Positions 46,393-56,101 of a DNA stretch of 64,000 nt are shown one piece after another; the stretch's first letter is position 1, and each line of letters starts with the position of its first letter. The stretch is taken from positions 160,779,335 through 160,843,334 of the forward strand of contig NC_073745.1 of NCBI RefSeq assembly GCF_029784135.1, given 5' to 3'. The translations under genes were made by a program, and so were the position numbers. This DNA comes from Toxorhynchites rutilus septentrionalis. Lineage: Eukaryota > Arthropoda > Insecta > Diptera > Culicidae. The notes under the pieces were generated by a model, which did no database searches, was not told the origin of the DNA, and was given only the letters and a program-made list of their open reading frames with translations.

Positions 46393-47689
46393 AAGGGTGT
46401 GTCACATCAAATTGCATCACGGAAAAAACGCTGTAGAAATTTAATTTTTAGGAATTATATCTTCAGCTTTCGCTTATAATCAGATAAGAGTGTATAGATC
46501 ACGTTGGCCATGCTTCACTGTCAATTTTTCGTAAATTTGGAAAAATGCCGTCGAACGAAAAAGAGCGTCGTGAATTAATCCTGTGCACTCATTTCGAGAA
46601 TCCGGAGTTGTCACATCGGGACATCGGTAAGATTCTGGGAATCGTCCAATCCACGGTCAGCAGAGTACTAAAATGATACTTCGAGAACCTAACCATCGAC
46701 CGGAAGGTGAAGAACGGCAAAAATGGATGCTCCGTCAGTGAAAAAGATCACAAGCGCGTAGTTAAGCAGTTTAGACGTGATCCGAGAAGTTCGGTCCGGG
46801 ATGTCGCCAATAAGCTGAATTTGTCAAGTTCATTCGTCCAGCGGACCAAGCAGCGGGAGGGCCTGCGTACATACAAGGTTCAGAAGGCTCCTAACCGCGA
46901 CGAAAGGCAAAACATGGTGGAGAAGACGCGAGCCCGGAAGCTGTACACCGAAATGCTGACGAAGCCGCATTGCCTGGTAATGGACGATGAAACCTACGTC
47001 AAAGCGGACTTTCGTCAGCTGCCGGGCCTGTTGTTCTTCTCCGCAGAGGACAAATTCAGCGTTCCGGAGGAAATTCGCAAGCAGAAACTATCCAAGTTTG
47101 CCAAAAAGTACATGGTGTGGCAAGCGATCTGCTCTTGCGGAAAGCGGAGCGCCCCCTTCGTGATGACCGGCACGGTAAACGGGCAGGTTTACCTTAAGGA
47201 GTGCCTACAGAAGCGCTTACTACCACTATTGAAGCAACACGAGGGCCCGACCATCTTCTGGCCGGATCTCGCTTCGTGCCACTATTCAAAGGACGTGTTG
47301 GAGTGGTACGAAGCCAACGGGGTCACCTTCGTGCCAAAGGAAATGAACCTGCCCAACGCGCCGGAGCTTCGCCCAATAGAGAAATATTGGGCGATTATGA
47401 AGCAGGCCCTCCGGAAGAACCCAAAAGTTGTCAAATCGGAGGCGGACTTCAAGAGAAAATGGATTTCTGTTAAAAAAAACTACAACCTGACGTTGTACAG
47501 AACCTTATGGACGGGGTAAAGAGGAAGGTGCGAGAATACGGGCTTGGGCTCGAAGTATGAATAAAACGAAAATGCCAAAAGTTGTTTAATAGTTTTTATT
47601 TTACTGTCTAAAATTTTCAAAAGGATCGGTCTCCTGGGCGAATTTCTACAGCGTTTTTTCCGTGATGCAATTTGATGTGACACACCCTT
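46393..47689 (+). mobile_element. DD37E Tc1/mariner element, copy 1
   Basis: 1297 bp between TA dinucleotides (46391-46392, 47690-47691). Inverted ends begin AAGGGTGTGTCACATCAAAT and continue through ATCACGGAAAAAACGCTGT. The copy at 60023 has exactly the same length. It belongs to the mosquito DD37E group (ITmD37E-type). Confidence 0.95.
46545..47564 (+). pseudogene. DD37E transposase, copy 1 (one stop, two compensating indels)
   Basis: Starts at an ATG (MPSNEKERRE) with an HTH (DIGKILGIVQSTVSRVL), then an in-frame TGA at codon 44 (46674-46676). Beyond it the frame is open: second HTH region (SVRDVANKLNLSSSFVQR), CLVMDDETYV with the first Asp, FWPDLASCHYS with the second Asp, and ELRPIEKYW with the Glu, 37 residues after the second Asp. 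A one-base loss next to an A-run near 47471 shifts the C-terminus and a one-base gain near 47535 restores it. Catalytic residues are intact, but as it stands the gene cannot give a full protein without readthrough. Confidence 0.9.
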
Positions 47690-47691
47690 TA

Positions 47692-48089
47692 CATTTTGGA
47701 TGATTCCAGATATACTGCGTGTGGTGGGTGGGGGTAATAGCCGTGAGTGTTTTTCTTTTACATTTGATACATTATTATTCACAAACGGGTGCATTTTTTG
47801 AACGTGTATTCACAGCCCCTTTATTCCGCGCGGCGAATGACGTGAGATGGCTCAAGTCACTGCATTCCCGTAGGCGAATGGTGTGACTATAGTTCATCAC
47901 TAGGAGAGATTTAAAGTCGTGTCCTCATTTGTTATCGATTCTGGTGTCAAATAGTAGCTCAAAAGTAAGGTGATAAACTTAGCTATCTATCACGCGCGGA
48001 ATAAAGGGGAGCATGTTTTGTTTGCTTGTCCAAAAATATAACAGCGGGTCATTTGTTTTCGTTTGTAATGTTTGTTTTCAAAATACCGC
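47692..48089. other. no recognised gene
   Basis: Spacer between DD37E copy 1 and the transposase fragment at 48090. Confidence 0.3.
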
Positions 48090-48570
48090 GAATTTAAATG
48101 GAAACTAAAAGGAAAGTTTAGCACATTTGGTGCACCTAGAAAGGTGCAACATACAAACAAATCGCGAAAAGGAACAAAATTTGCCCGGGGACTGTGAAAC
48201 GAATGATTGAAAAAATTACAATGCGTGTTCCCTGGAGGATCTGCCAAGAAGGGGACGTAAACCCGGTTCTAGTAACCCCGGATTGGACCAGAAAGTCGTG
48301 AGTTTTATTCAAATTCTGTCTCTTCATCGATATGTCTCTATTCGTGACTTGGCCACGAATTCTGGTACCAGCGTGATCTAACGGATTAAGATGAGACATG
48401 ATTTGAAAACCTATATGCAAAAAGTACCCAAACAACAGCAACATCCTGAACAGCAACATCGTGCTAAAACGAGGGCTCGAAAACTTTATGAGCGTGTTCT
48501 TGATAATCCCACCCACTGCATTCTGATGGACGACAAGACATATACCTGTCCTCCATTTTGTCAGCAACCA
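48090..48570 (+). pseudogene. another Tc1/mariner transposase fragment (N-terminal half)
   Basis: Reads YKQIAKRNKICPGTVKRMIE (HTH), then after a frameshift VVSFIQILSLHRYVSIRDLA, a stop, then KTRARKLYERVLDNP and CILMDDKTY with the first Asp. Similar in layout to the DD37E family at 46393 but clearly diverged. No ends found. Confidence 0.7.
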
Positions 48571-48953
48571 TTCACTACCCGGAGCAATTGTTCTCCATTT
48601 CATTCCATCGTATCATCCCGCAACGTGCGAGAGCGAGATGAAATAAGTAGCAACATTACAAACGAACAGCACCCGAGCGAGCCGAGTGGAGCCGACAGGA
48701 TAATCACCCCACCAACTTCCGACAAACATAAAAGCAACGCACAACGTGATTCATCATCCCAGTTATTTTCCTAACCGCCAACGACAAAGTGATTACCAAA
48801 TGTTGTGTAATGAGTGAAATATAAAGAGAAAATTTGAACTCCAAAAACTTGTGTTTTTCAATTTCCACAGTGTGCTTAGCCAGAACCATCCAACCGCAGT
48901 TAGCTCGGTTTATGCGCATCTCACACCAAACGACAGTTTTTCGTTACCCGACT
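48571..48953. other. no recognised gene
   Basis: Sequence with a patch of GAGC-rich words (48620-48700), possibly another repeat. Confidence 0.3.
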
Positions 48954-48954
48954 A

Positions 48955-50252
48955 ACGGGTGTTAAATAAAAAATGAGAATTTTTTCAATACCTTTCAGTA
49001 ACTCAAATAAAGAGCGTGAAATTTTCTTTCTCGAAGAAAATTGCTCTTTGGGCTCCCTAGAAACAGTAGGCGTGTTTGGTTTTGCTAGTTTGAATTCAGT
49101 CAAAGCAAAGATGGCGTCGAAACAGCACGTGCTTCGCGAATGCATTGTACGGTTCTACGAAACGCATTTCCAGCAAGGAAAAAAGTTCACGGCGGCACAT
49201 TTTAAGGAAGAAAATGTACCTGTCGGTACGGTATATCGTATCATGGGTTCCCTGAACGTAGAGCGGAAGGTCGGAAGTGGTCGTCCGGTGACGATAATGA
49301 CGAAGCAGAGGAAGACATCGTTAAAGAAGCTGTTTGACAACAAGGACGCAACCAGCCTGCGAGACGCCTGTCGGAAATATGGCTGCTCCCACGTTTTGAT
49401 CCATCGGACCCTCAAAATGGAAGGAATCGTCTGCAGGAAGAAGACGAGGTCGCTGGAGTACACGGAGGAGCAGATTGAGACGGTTAAATCACAGTGTCGG
49501 TGGATGACCAAAAAATACCGCGGGACGTCTTTCGTTCTGGACGACGAAAGCTATTTTCCGCTGTCCAAAACGCATATTCCAGGAAATGATAATTACTACT
49601 CCAGCGACAAGTCATCCACACCGCCTGAAGTGAAATACAAGTTCAAGCACAAGTTTGAAAAAAAGGTTATGTTGCACATCGCCATTTCCGACCGGGGCAT
49701 TTCAAAGCCTTGGATTAAGCCGAGCGGTCTGGCAATCAACCAACAAATCTATCGAGAAGAGTGCCTCGATAAAATCCTGCTGCCGTTCCTGAACGAGCAT
49801 CACGCGGATGGGAAGTACGTCTTCTGGCCGGACAAGGCGTCTTCCCATTACGCCAAGAAGACGCTGGCGTATCTTGAGGAGAAAAAGATACCGTTCCTGC
49901 CGAAAGATCGTAACCCAACAAACTTGCTCCAGTGCCGCCCAATAGAGGATTTCTTTGACTCACTCAGAGCCCTAGTGTATAAAAACAATTGGAGGGCCAA
50001 GGACACGAAGCAACTGACTACAAGAATTCGGAATTGTATCCGGAAAATGGACGTAAGTGCCGTACAACGTTCTTGTGAGAGCATCGCGACAAAGTTGCGT
50101 CGAACAGCAGACCACGGCCCTTACTCAAATATTCACTAACATTTTTTTGAAGAAAATACATTATGTTATTAATAAAAAATACTGAAATCGATGAAAAAAA
50201 ATTTTTTTTTATATGTGATTGAAAAAATTCTCATTTTTTATTTAACACCCGT
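48955..50252 (+). mobile_element. structurally intact DD37E Tc1/mariner element
   Basis: 1298 bp, flanked by TA (48953-48954, 50253-50254). Inverted repeats of 35 bp starting ACGGGTGTTAAATAAAAAAT appear identical at both ends. One open transposase gene lies inside. Perfect ends plus an open frame suggest a recent insertion. Confidence 0.95.
49111..50139 (+). CDS. DD37E-type transposase, open (342 residues)
   Basis: Cuts and pastes its element at TA sites. I chose the ATG at 49111 (MASKQHVLRECIV), which follows AAG and gives the usual family length; the frame is open back to an ATG at 48973, but that one lies in the terminal repeat. Residues 10-60 form the first HTH with a GSGRP linker (55-59), residues 81-105 the second HTH, then the catalytic core: FVLDDESYF (Asp145), YVFWPDKASSHYA (Asp241) and CRPIEDFF (Glu279). 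Exactly 37 residues separate Asp241 from Glu279, hence DD37E. No frameshift or stop is present. It differs strongly from the 46393/60023 family. Whether it is still active cannot be told from sequence. Confidence 0.93.
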   Translation: MASKQHVLRECIVRFYETHFQQGKKFTAAHFKEENVPVGTVYRIMGSLNVERKVGSGRPVTIMTKQRKTSLKKLFDNKDATSLRDACRKYGCSHVLIHRTLKMEGIVCRKKTRSLEYTEEQIETVKSQCRWMTKKYRGTSFVLDDESYFPLSKTHIPGNDNYYSSDKSSTPPEVKYKFKHKFEKKVMLHIAISDRGISKPWIKPSGLAINQQIYREECLDKILLPFLNEHHADGKYVFWPDKASSHYAKKTLAYLEEKKIPFLPKDRNPTNLLQCRPIEDFFDSLRALVYKNNWRAKDTKQLTTRIRNCIRKMDVSAVQRSCESIATKLRRTADHGPYSNIH

Positions 50253-50254
50253 TA

Positions 50255-50563
50255 TTAGCGAATTCGTTTCTGAACCTGGGTTAGTTCCAAACTAACTTTG
50301 TAATAAAGAAGCGTTTGCGGGTTCACGAATGAGGCGATTTGTTAGTGTGCGTTACATAGTCTGAGTTGTTCCACGTCTGGTGGTGACAATCGTGCTTTGA
50401 GGGAAATTATTCTCTACCAGATTAGCAGAGCCGAAGGCTGTTTTAAATAGTTAAAATTTGAATGAAAATATCTACTTCATGTTATTTGTCATGTAATCCT
50501 GACATTTACTTAACTATTTTCCCAAATTTTTCTTGTTATTCCCATGAAGGCTTACCATTATAA
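50255..50563. other. no recognised gene
   Basis: Spacer between two Tc1/mariner elements. Confidence 0.3.
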
Positions 50564-50565
50564 TA

Positions 50566-51327
50566 TTGGGTTGGGGAAAAAGAAATGTCGTATATTGTCA
50601 ATATATGGCAACACTTAAACATATCTTGAGTTGTGCTTATCCCATCGGGTCATACTATACGGCTATTTAAAGACGACAATTTGTGCTACAAGTGTCGTTT
50701 TAACAGTGTTGTGATTGTTCTTTTTAGTCTCAAGTTATAGCGCGTCAAAGATGGAGTCCACCAAGCAAGAAATTCACCATATTTTACGTTTTTACTACCT
50801 GCGAGGTAAAACTGCAACGAAGGCGGCCGAAAAAACTCGTGTAGTTTATGGACCCGATACTGTAACGATTCGCACAGCATAGCGTTGGTTTGATCGATTT
50901 CGTTCTGGCTGTCGAAGATACACCCCGTAATGGTATGCCAATCGTCGTGGAAACCGATCAAAAATCGTTCAAATCATCCAAGTAGACCAGCATGTGAGCA
51001 CTTGCTCGATTGGCCAGGAACTGGGTATAGACCATAAAACCGTTTGGAACCATTTGCAGTAGATTGGATTCAAAAAAAAGCTGGATGTATGGGTGCCACA
51101 CGAGTTGACGCAAAAAAATCTTTAGACCGAATCAACGCCTGCGATGCAGTGCTGAAACGGAACGAACTCGACCCATTTTTGAAGAAGATGGTGAAGTTGC
51201 CTTCTAAATGGCAACAAGTTTGCGAACAAAACGGCGCATATTTAACTTAAATTGGATAATTTTAAGTATGTTAAATAAAGCGTCAAATTTCGATCAGAAA
51301 TACGACATTTCTTTTTCCCCAACCTTA
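50566..51327 (+). mobile_element. mariner deletion derivative, about 760 bp
   Basis: Ends TTGGGTTGGGGAAAAAGAAA (left) and inverted TAAGGTTGGGGAAAAAGAAA (right), both running into TGTCGTAT, with TA flanks. The interior retains only the first part and the last residues of the transposase. Confidence 0.85.
50751..51250 (+). pseudogene. mariner transposase remnant
   Basis: ATG at 50751 (MESTKQEIHHILRFYYLRGK), stops and frameshifts near 50880-50990, then KKLDVWVPHE and RINACDAVLKRNELDPFLKK, followed directly by KWQQVCEQNGAYLT. The segment with all three catalytic Asp residues has been deleted. Confidence 0.85.
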
Positions 51328-51575
51328 TATAAAGTCATTATCAGAATAAGTTTTCGTTCGGATGTTTTCCCAATTCCCAAACAAATGTGTTATTTCATTT
51401 GAAAAATAAAAAAGTAGTAAATTTTCATTCGTGATTTTCATTTTTGAAATATGATTATTCCACCTGGAAATCCGTAACCGTTTTCGTCACCCAATGAAAG
51501 CACACGAAGCTTAATGCCGTTAACGCGAATATACCCTAAAGAATTAGAATCCGAATTGGATTTCGATTCCAGTAA

Positions 51576-52771
51576 TCTATATCTATGAAAATGTCTCTCT
51601 TTCTGTCTTTCTGATTCTTATGGACTCGGAAATTACTGAACCAATCGGCGCGAAAATTGGTATGTAGAGGTTTTAGGGGCAGAGGAAAGTTCTGATGATA
51701 GTTCAAGACCCCGCCCCCTTCTAAGGGAGGGCTGCCATACAAATGAAACAGAAATTTGTACATAACATGGTAACACACACAACACGTGGAACGCGACAGG
51801 ACACAACACTTATGGTTCTTACAAACATAAAAAGGATGGTAAATTTACCTTTTTAGTCGACCGGTTTCGGGCTCGATACTGCCCATCTACGGGACGATGT
51901 CCGCGTGTTGTGTGTGTACAGCAGTTCTTACGTTAGCACAGTGTCTAAAAATGAACATGGGAACTAATCAAGCAAATGGAACCAAATTTAGCATGTGGAG
52001 GTTTTAGGGTGCAATTAATGTTTCTATAGTGGTTAGATACCCCTTTCCTTCTCTCTAAGTGAAGGCTACCATACAAATGAAACACAAATTTCTGCATAAC
52101 TCGAGAACTAATCAAGCCAATAGATCCAAATTTGGCATATGGAGGTTTGAGGGATCAATAAATGTTTCTATGGTGGTTCCACATACGTACCCTCTCTCTA
52201 AGGGGAAGAGGGCTGCCATACAAATGAAACATAAACTTCTGCATAACTCGAGAACTCATCAAGCAAATGAGCCAATTTGTATGATTGTATGATGTATGAT
52301 TGTATGACTTCTCTGGAATGGAGAGGGGTCCCATAAAAATATTACACATATTTCAACCGAACATGACAATTGAAAATTTTCGGAAAACTCTGAAGGAAAA
52401 CGGGAGAATTCGGAAAATTCATTTCCCATATGTTGTTCTACAATTACATAGTGACAAGCGTTGTTAGTTCATTTGATGTTTGCGCTAACGAAATTGATTT
52501 TTGTTTGAAAGTGGAAATGAATTTTAGTATGATAAAGCGATCTCTTATATCTTCTTCTATCTACATAAATAAAAATGGATCGCTGAATGGAAAAGCAAAG
52601 CTCGAGGAAGGAATTGTCCGATTTATTTATTTAGGGCTGTCTTTATTCTATCATTCAACAATTCTGCGGTTGGACCCATGAACGTGCGCTTAGTAAGAAA
52701 ACGTGGTTGTTTGAAGGTATTGATAACAACAAATAAATTTTGGGCGGGACGAAGTTTGCCAGATCAGCTAG
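51576..52771 (+). mobile_element. non-autonomous Helitron
   Basis: Starts TCTATATCTATGAAAATG after an A (51575) and ends CAGCTAG before a T (52772), with a short stem (GGGCGGGAC / GTTTGCC) about ten bases before the end: the A/T target, 5' TC and 3' hairpin-CTRR rules of Helitrons. The interior has degenerate repeats of about 145 bp (CCATACAAATGAAACA near 51734, 52069 and 52217). A second 5'-like end (TCTATCTACATAAATAAAAA) at 52556 suggests two copies fused or nested. Confidence 0.65.
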
Positions 52772-52964
52772 TACGACAATAAAAACAGCAAAATTTTCAT
52801 TTTCATAGCTTTCAATTTTAGATTTTTCAAAATAATACTCACAACTTGACGGATAGTATAGTTGTGTACCCGTGATACATGTTAGTGCGAACCCAACAGC
52901 TTTCAGACTGAACCTATTGAACCTATCGTCAGCTAGCAGTAAAGATTGGTGACCATTCCTCACG
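52772..52964. other. no recognised gene
   Basis: Short spacer. Confidence 0.3.
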
Positions 52965-53920
52965 CGAATTCGATGTTCCATCTGGAATTCCTCAAGGCAG
53001 CACCTGGAGCCGTTGGTTTTCCTCCTATACTACAACGACGTCAATTTTAAATGAATCTTCGCCATTCGTCATTCGCCGACGATGTGAAAACTTACTTCCT
53101 AATCAATTCGACTGCCGATGCTTGCCTACTTCAATAACAGTTGAACAGCTTTGCCGAATGGTCTAGTGTTAATCGCATGAAGGTGAACCTAAGTAAATGT
53201 GCCATTATTACTTATACAAGAAAAAAGGAACCGATCTTGTTCGACTATAAATTCTTGGCTACTTCCATCGAGAGAACTAATTGTGTCAAAGATCTAGGTG
53301 TGTTTCTAGACAGCAAACTATCGTTCCAGCAGCACATGTCATATATTGTTGGCAAAGCTTCTAGAAGCTTTTGATCCGAATCGGTAGAGATTTCAATAAC
53401 ATCTATTGCTTGAAGTCTTTATACTGCTCGCTGCTGCGTTCGACTCTTGAGTAGGGTTGTCAAGTTTGGAGTCCATACTACATAAATGGTGTCGACAGAA
53501 TTGAAGCTGTACAGCGCAGATTTGTGCGTTTTTTTCTTCGATGTTTGTCGTGGAGGGATCCGTTCCGGCTACCCAGCTATGAAAGTAGATGACGTCTAAT
53601 CAATTTAGACATCTTGGCAGCTCGCCGCAATGTCGCCCGTGCTATGATTGTATCTGATGTCCTGACGGCGAGAACCCACATTGCTCAGCTCATTCCACCT
53701 AAAAGTGCCCCCAAGAAGTCTGCGAAACCAAAATTTCCTGCGGATACCGGTCCGGCGTACAAATTATACGACGTACGATAGTGTATCCGGTCTGCTTAGA
53801 CTATTTAACGGAATTGCAGAGGGCTTTGATTTTAACTTGTGTAGGGAGTTAATAGCCTCCCTACACAAGTTTCGCAAAATTATTGATTTTCGGGCGAAGG
53901 GTGAGGGGGGGAGATGAAAT
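52965..53920 (+). pseudogene. decayed LINE, reverse transcriptase to C-terminus
   Basis: GIPQGS followed by LLLYYNDV in a shifted frame, FADDVKTYF (catalytic DD), then an open piece 53141-53374 (MKVNLSKCAIITYTRKKEPI, DLGVFLDSKLSFQQH), QVWSPYYINGVDRIEAVQRR and PVRRTNYTTYDSVSGLLRL. The order is that of a Jockey/CR1-type LINE. Several stops and frameshifts. Confidence 0.8.
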
Positions 53921-54759
53921 AAATGAGCGCCATTGTGGCAGCCATTTGTGGCCAGCTTCCACCTTCACCTTAAGCATATTACACAGTTGCCATTTTTCGG
54001 CGTTAAAGTATTCCCTCCTATACCATATGGTGCATATGGTTCACATTTACACAGTAGCCATTTAGGCGTAAGAGTTTTCCTTCTGTTCTTCCATTATCCA
54101 GTTAGACCGGACAGCGGAGACAGTTGATTGATCATTGTTGAGTTATTTATAGAACAGCAGCCCGATGTGTCTTGCAGAGCAGAGCAGTTGTATGGATGAA
54201 TCGATCTTATTTCGACCGTGGATCGATCTCCATCGCTGATGATTGTTGCGTGGACGTATTTATTCTGTAACAACACAAATATGGTCAATGAGGGCCCTGT
54301 GGTTTGAACTCACTATCGATCGCTTACTAAGCGAACACGCAACCAATGTGGCTACGGAGAACCCCAAAGCTTCGCTTGAGAGTTAAAAGTGAAAATTTGT
54401 TCCCCTGAGGTTGGTATCACCTCCGAAACTACCACATAATTAATTCGGTTCGGTTTTTCTGTTGCCGTTCTGCGAAAAGTGATGCATAGTACAATTTGTG
54501 GATTTTTTCTTTGGAGATGACTTCACGCACAAGTCTCATTATCATTTTAAAAAATCGAACAAATGAAAATTAAAAACAATATATTTAAATTGACAGTCCT
54601 ATGTGTAGTAGTCCTACGTTTCTGTTGATTTTTTATTCAACAACGGATATCTCTGTTAATGGTTACGTTCCAGAAATGTTGGCTCAGTTCACAGAAATAT
54701 TGAGAAAAAAACAAAAAAAAAAATGTTCCTCCGACATTTTTCTGTAATAACACAACATA
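53921..54759. other. LINE 3' flank and a possible tRNA-like SINE scrap
   Basis: 53930-54080 shares words with 265-300. On the minus strand 54290-54365 reads a tRNA-like head (B-box-like GAGTTCAAACC), not a tRNA gene. No coding pattern. Confidence 0.35.
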
Positions 54760-55829
54760 GAGCAATTCCACTCCAAATCAGCCGCCACAAATCCGATCCT
54801 CTTTGATTTTTTTGAAACTTGGCACTTATGATGGAAACTTCTTGAAACCTCAATTTTCATTATCATATGACTGATATTTTGAAAGGACGTATTCAAAATG
54901 TTTGATCTTTAATTTAAAAAATCATAATTCAAAGCCAAGATGTATGATTAAAATATAATGTTTGTCAAAGTTATTGGAAAAGTAATGAATTATTCAAGAA
55001 AAAAAAACATTTTGAATGCACTGTTAAACAATCTTACTCAAAAATTGAATTTTATATTGAAAACATTAATATTTCGAAACCAACGCTTCCCCCCCCCCTT
55101 TTTTCATATTTTTAATGTAAAGCCCTTCCAATTTAACAAAGTTTGACATATAGTGATGCCGTGTTAAACTCATCAAAATGAAGATTTTTTTTTTAAACAT
55201 TCATCTCTGGATACTTTGTGCTGGAAAAGATTCCGACATCGTATAGAAATTTCACTAACATTATTTTTAGTATAAAAAAATAATTATATCTTTAGAATGA
55301 TTAGTCCTAGAATAAAACGTTGTATATTGTTTTTCATGTAGATTCCATTTTTTATGTTAGTTTTCTTAAATAAATTTCATAAAGTATTTCATAAATTTCG
55401 AAAAAATCATATCTCCATTTTGGTGAGTTCACCATGGCACCAGTATATGTCAAACTTTGTTAAATTGGTTTTACAATAAAATATCCAAAACGAAATCGAT
55501 GGGAGATGGGTTGTGTTTTGAGATATAAAAGTTTTCAATATTAAATTAAACTTTAGAGTAAGATTTTTCCACAGCACATTTTCCAATTTTTCAACAACCT
55601 TGTCAAACATTTCAATTACACATCTGGATTTTGAATCACGAATTTTGAGAGAAAGATCAATTTTTTTGAATACGCCCTTGAAAAAATCAGTCATAATTTA
55701 AATAGGTCATATGACAATGATAATTGTGATTTTAGGTAGCTTCCATAATATATATCAAGTTTCAATAAAATCGAAGAGGGTCGCATCTAAATATGCTGTT
55801 TTTCGGCTGATTTGGTGTAAAATTGCTCC
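54760..55829. mobile_element. foldback element, about 1.07 kb
   Basis: The left end AGAGCAATTCCACTCCAAAT and the right end (inverted GGAGCAATTTTACACCAAAT) continue into imperfect inverted arms (TCAGCCG, GAAACTT, GGACGTATTCAAAA against its complement near 55670). No coding frame. Confidence 0.6.
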
Positions 55830-55941
55830 AAATCAAAGTCTTACACGACCAGATTTTAGTGTATAAAGTGTATGTCTAGTGTATTTATGAAGTGAAATAA
55901 AAATTGAATATGTTGATTTCATAAGCATTTAACTTCTACTT

Positions 55942-56090
55942 TTTTTTCTCTATATTATAGTGATTTTCAACACATTTCGGTTGGTTCGTCACTTTACTTC
56001 CATTTTTGGAAGGATGTCGGGAGTGAGAATTGAACTCGTGATCTCTGCGTGAGAGGTATGGATGTTACCTCTACGCCAGATCGTCTCCAC
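55942..56090 (-). mobile_element. SINE family 2, full length
   Basis: Same as 26573-26720. Duplications AACTTCTACTT at 55931-55941 and 56091-56101. Confidence 0.9.
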
Positions 56091-56101
56091 AACTTCTACT
56101 T

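Noticed and set aside
47201..47473. 90-codon frame within the DD37E element (also at 60221-60511)
   Set aside because: Shadow frame of the transposase coding strand.
48973..49110. Upstream ATG of the intact transposase frame
   Set aside because: It lies inside the terminal inverted repeat; the ATG at 49111 gives the family's usual N-terminus and length.
49736..49963. Antisense frames across the intact transposase
   Set aside because: Explained by the coding strand's codon pattern.
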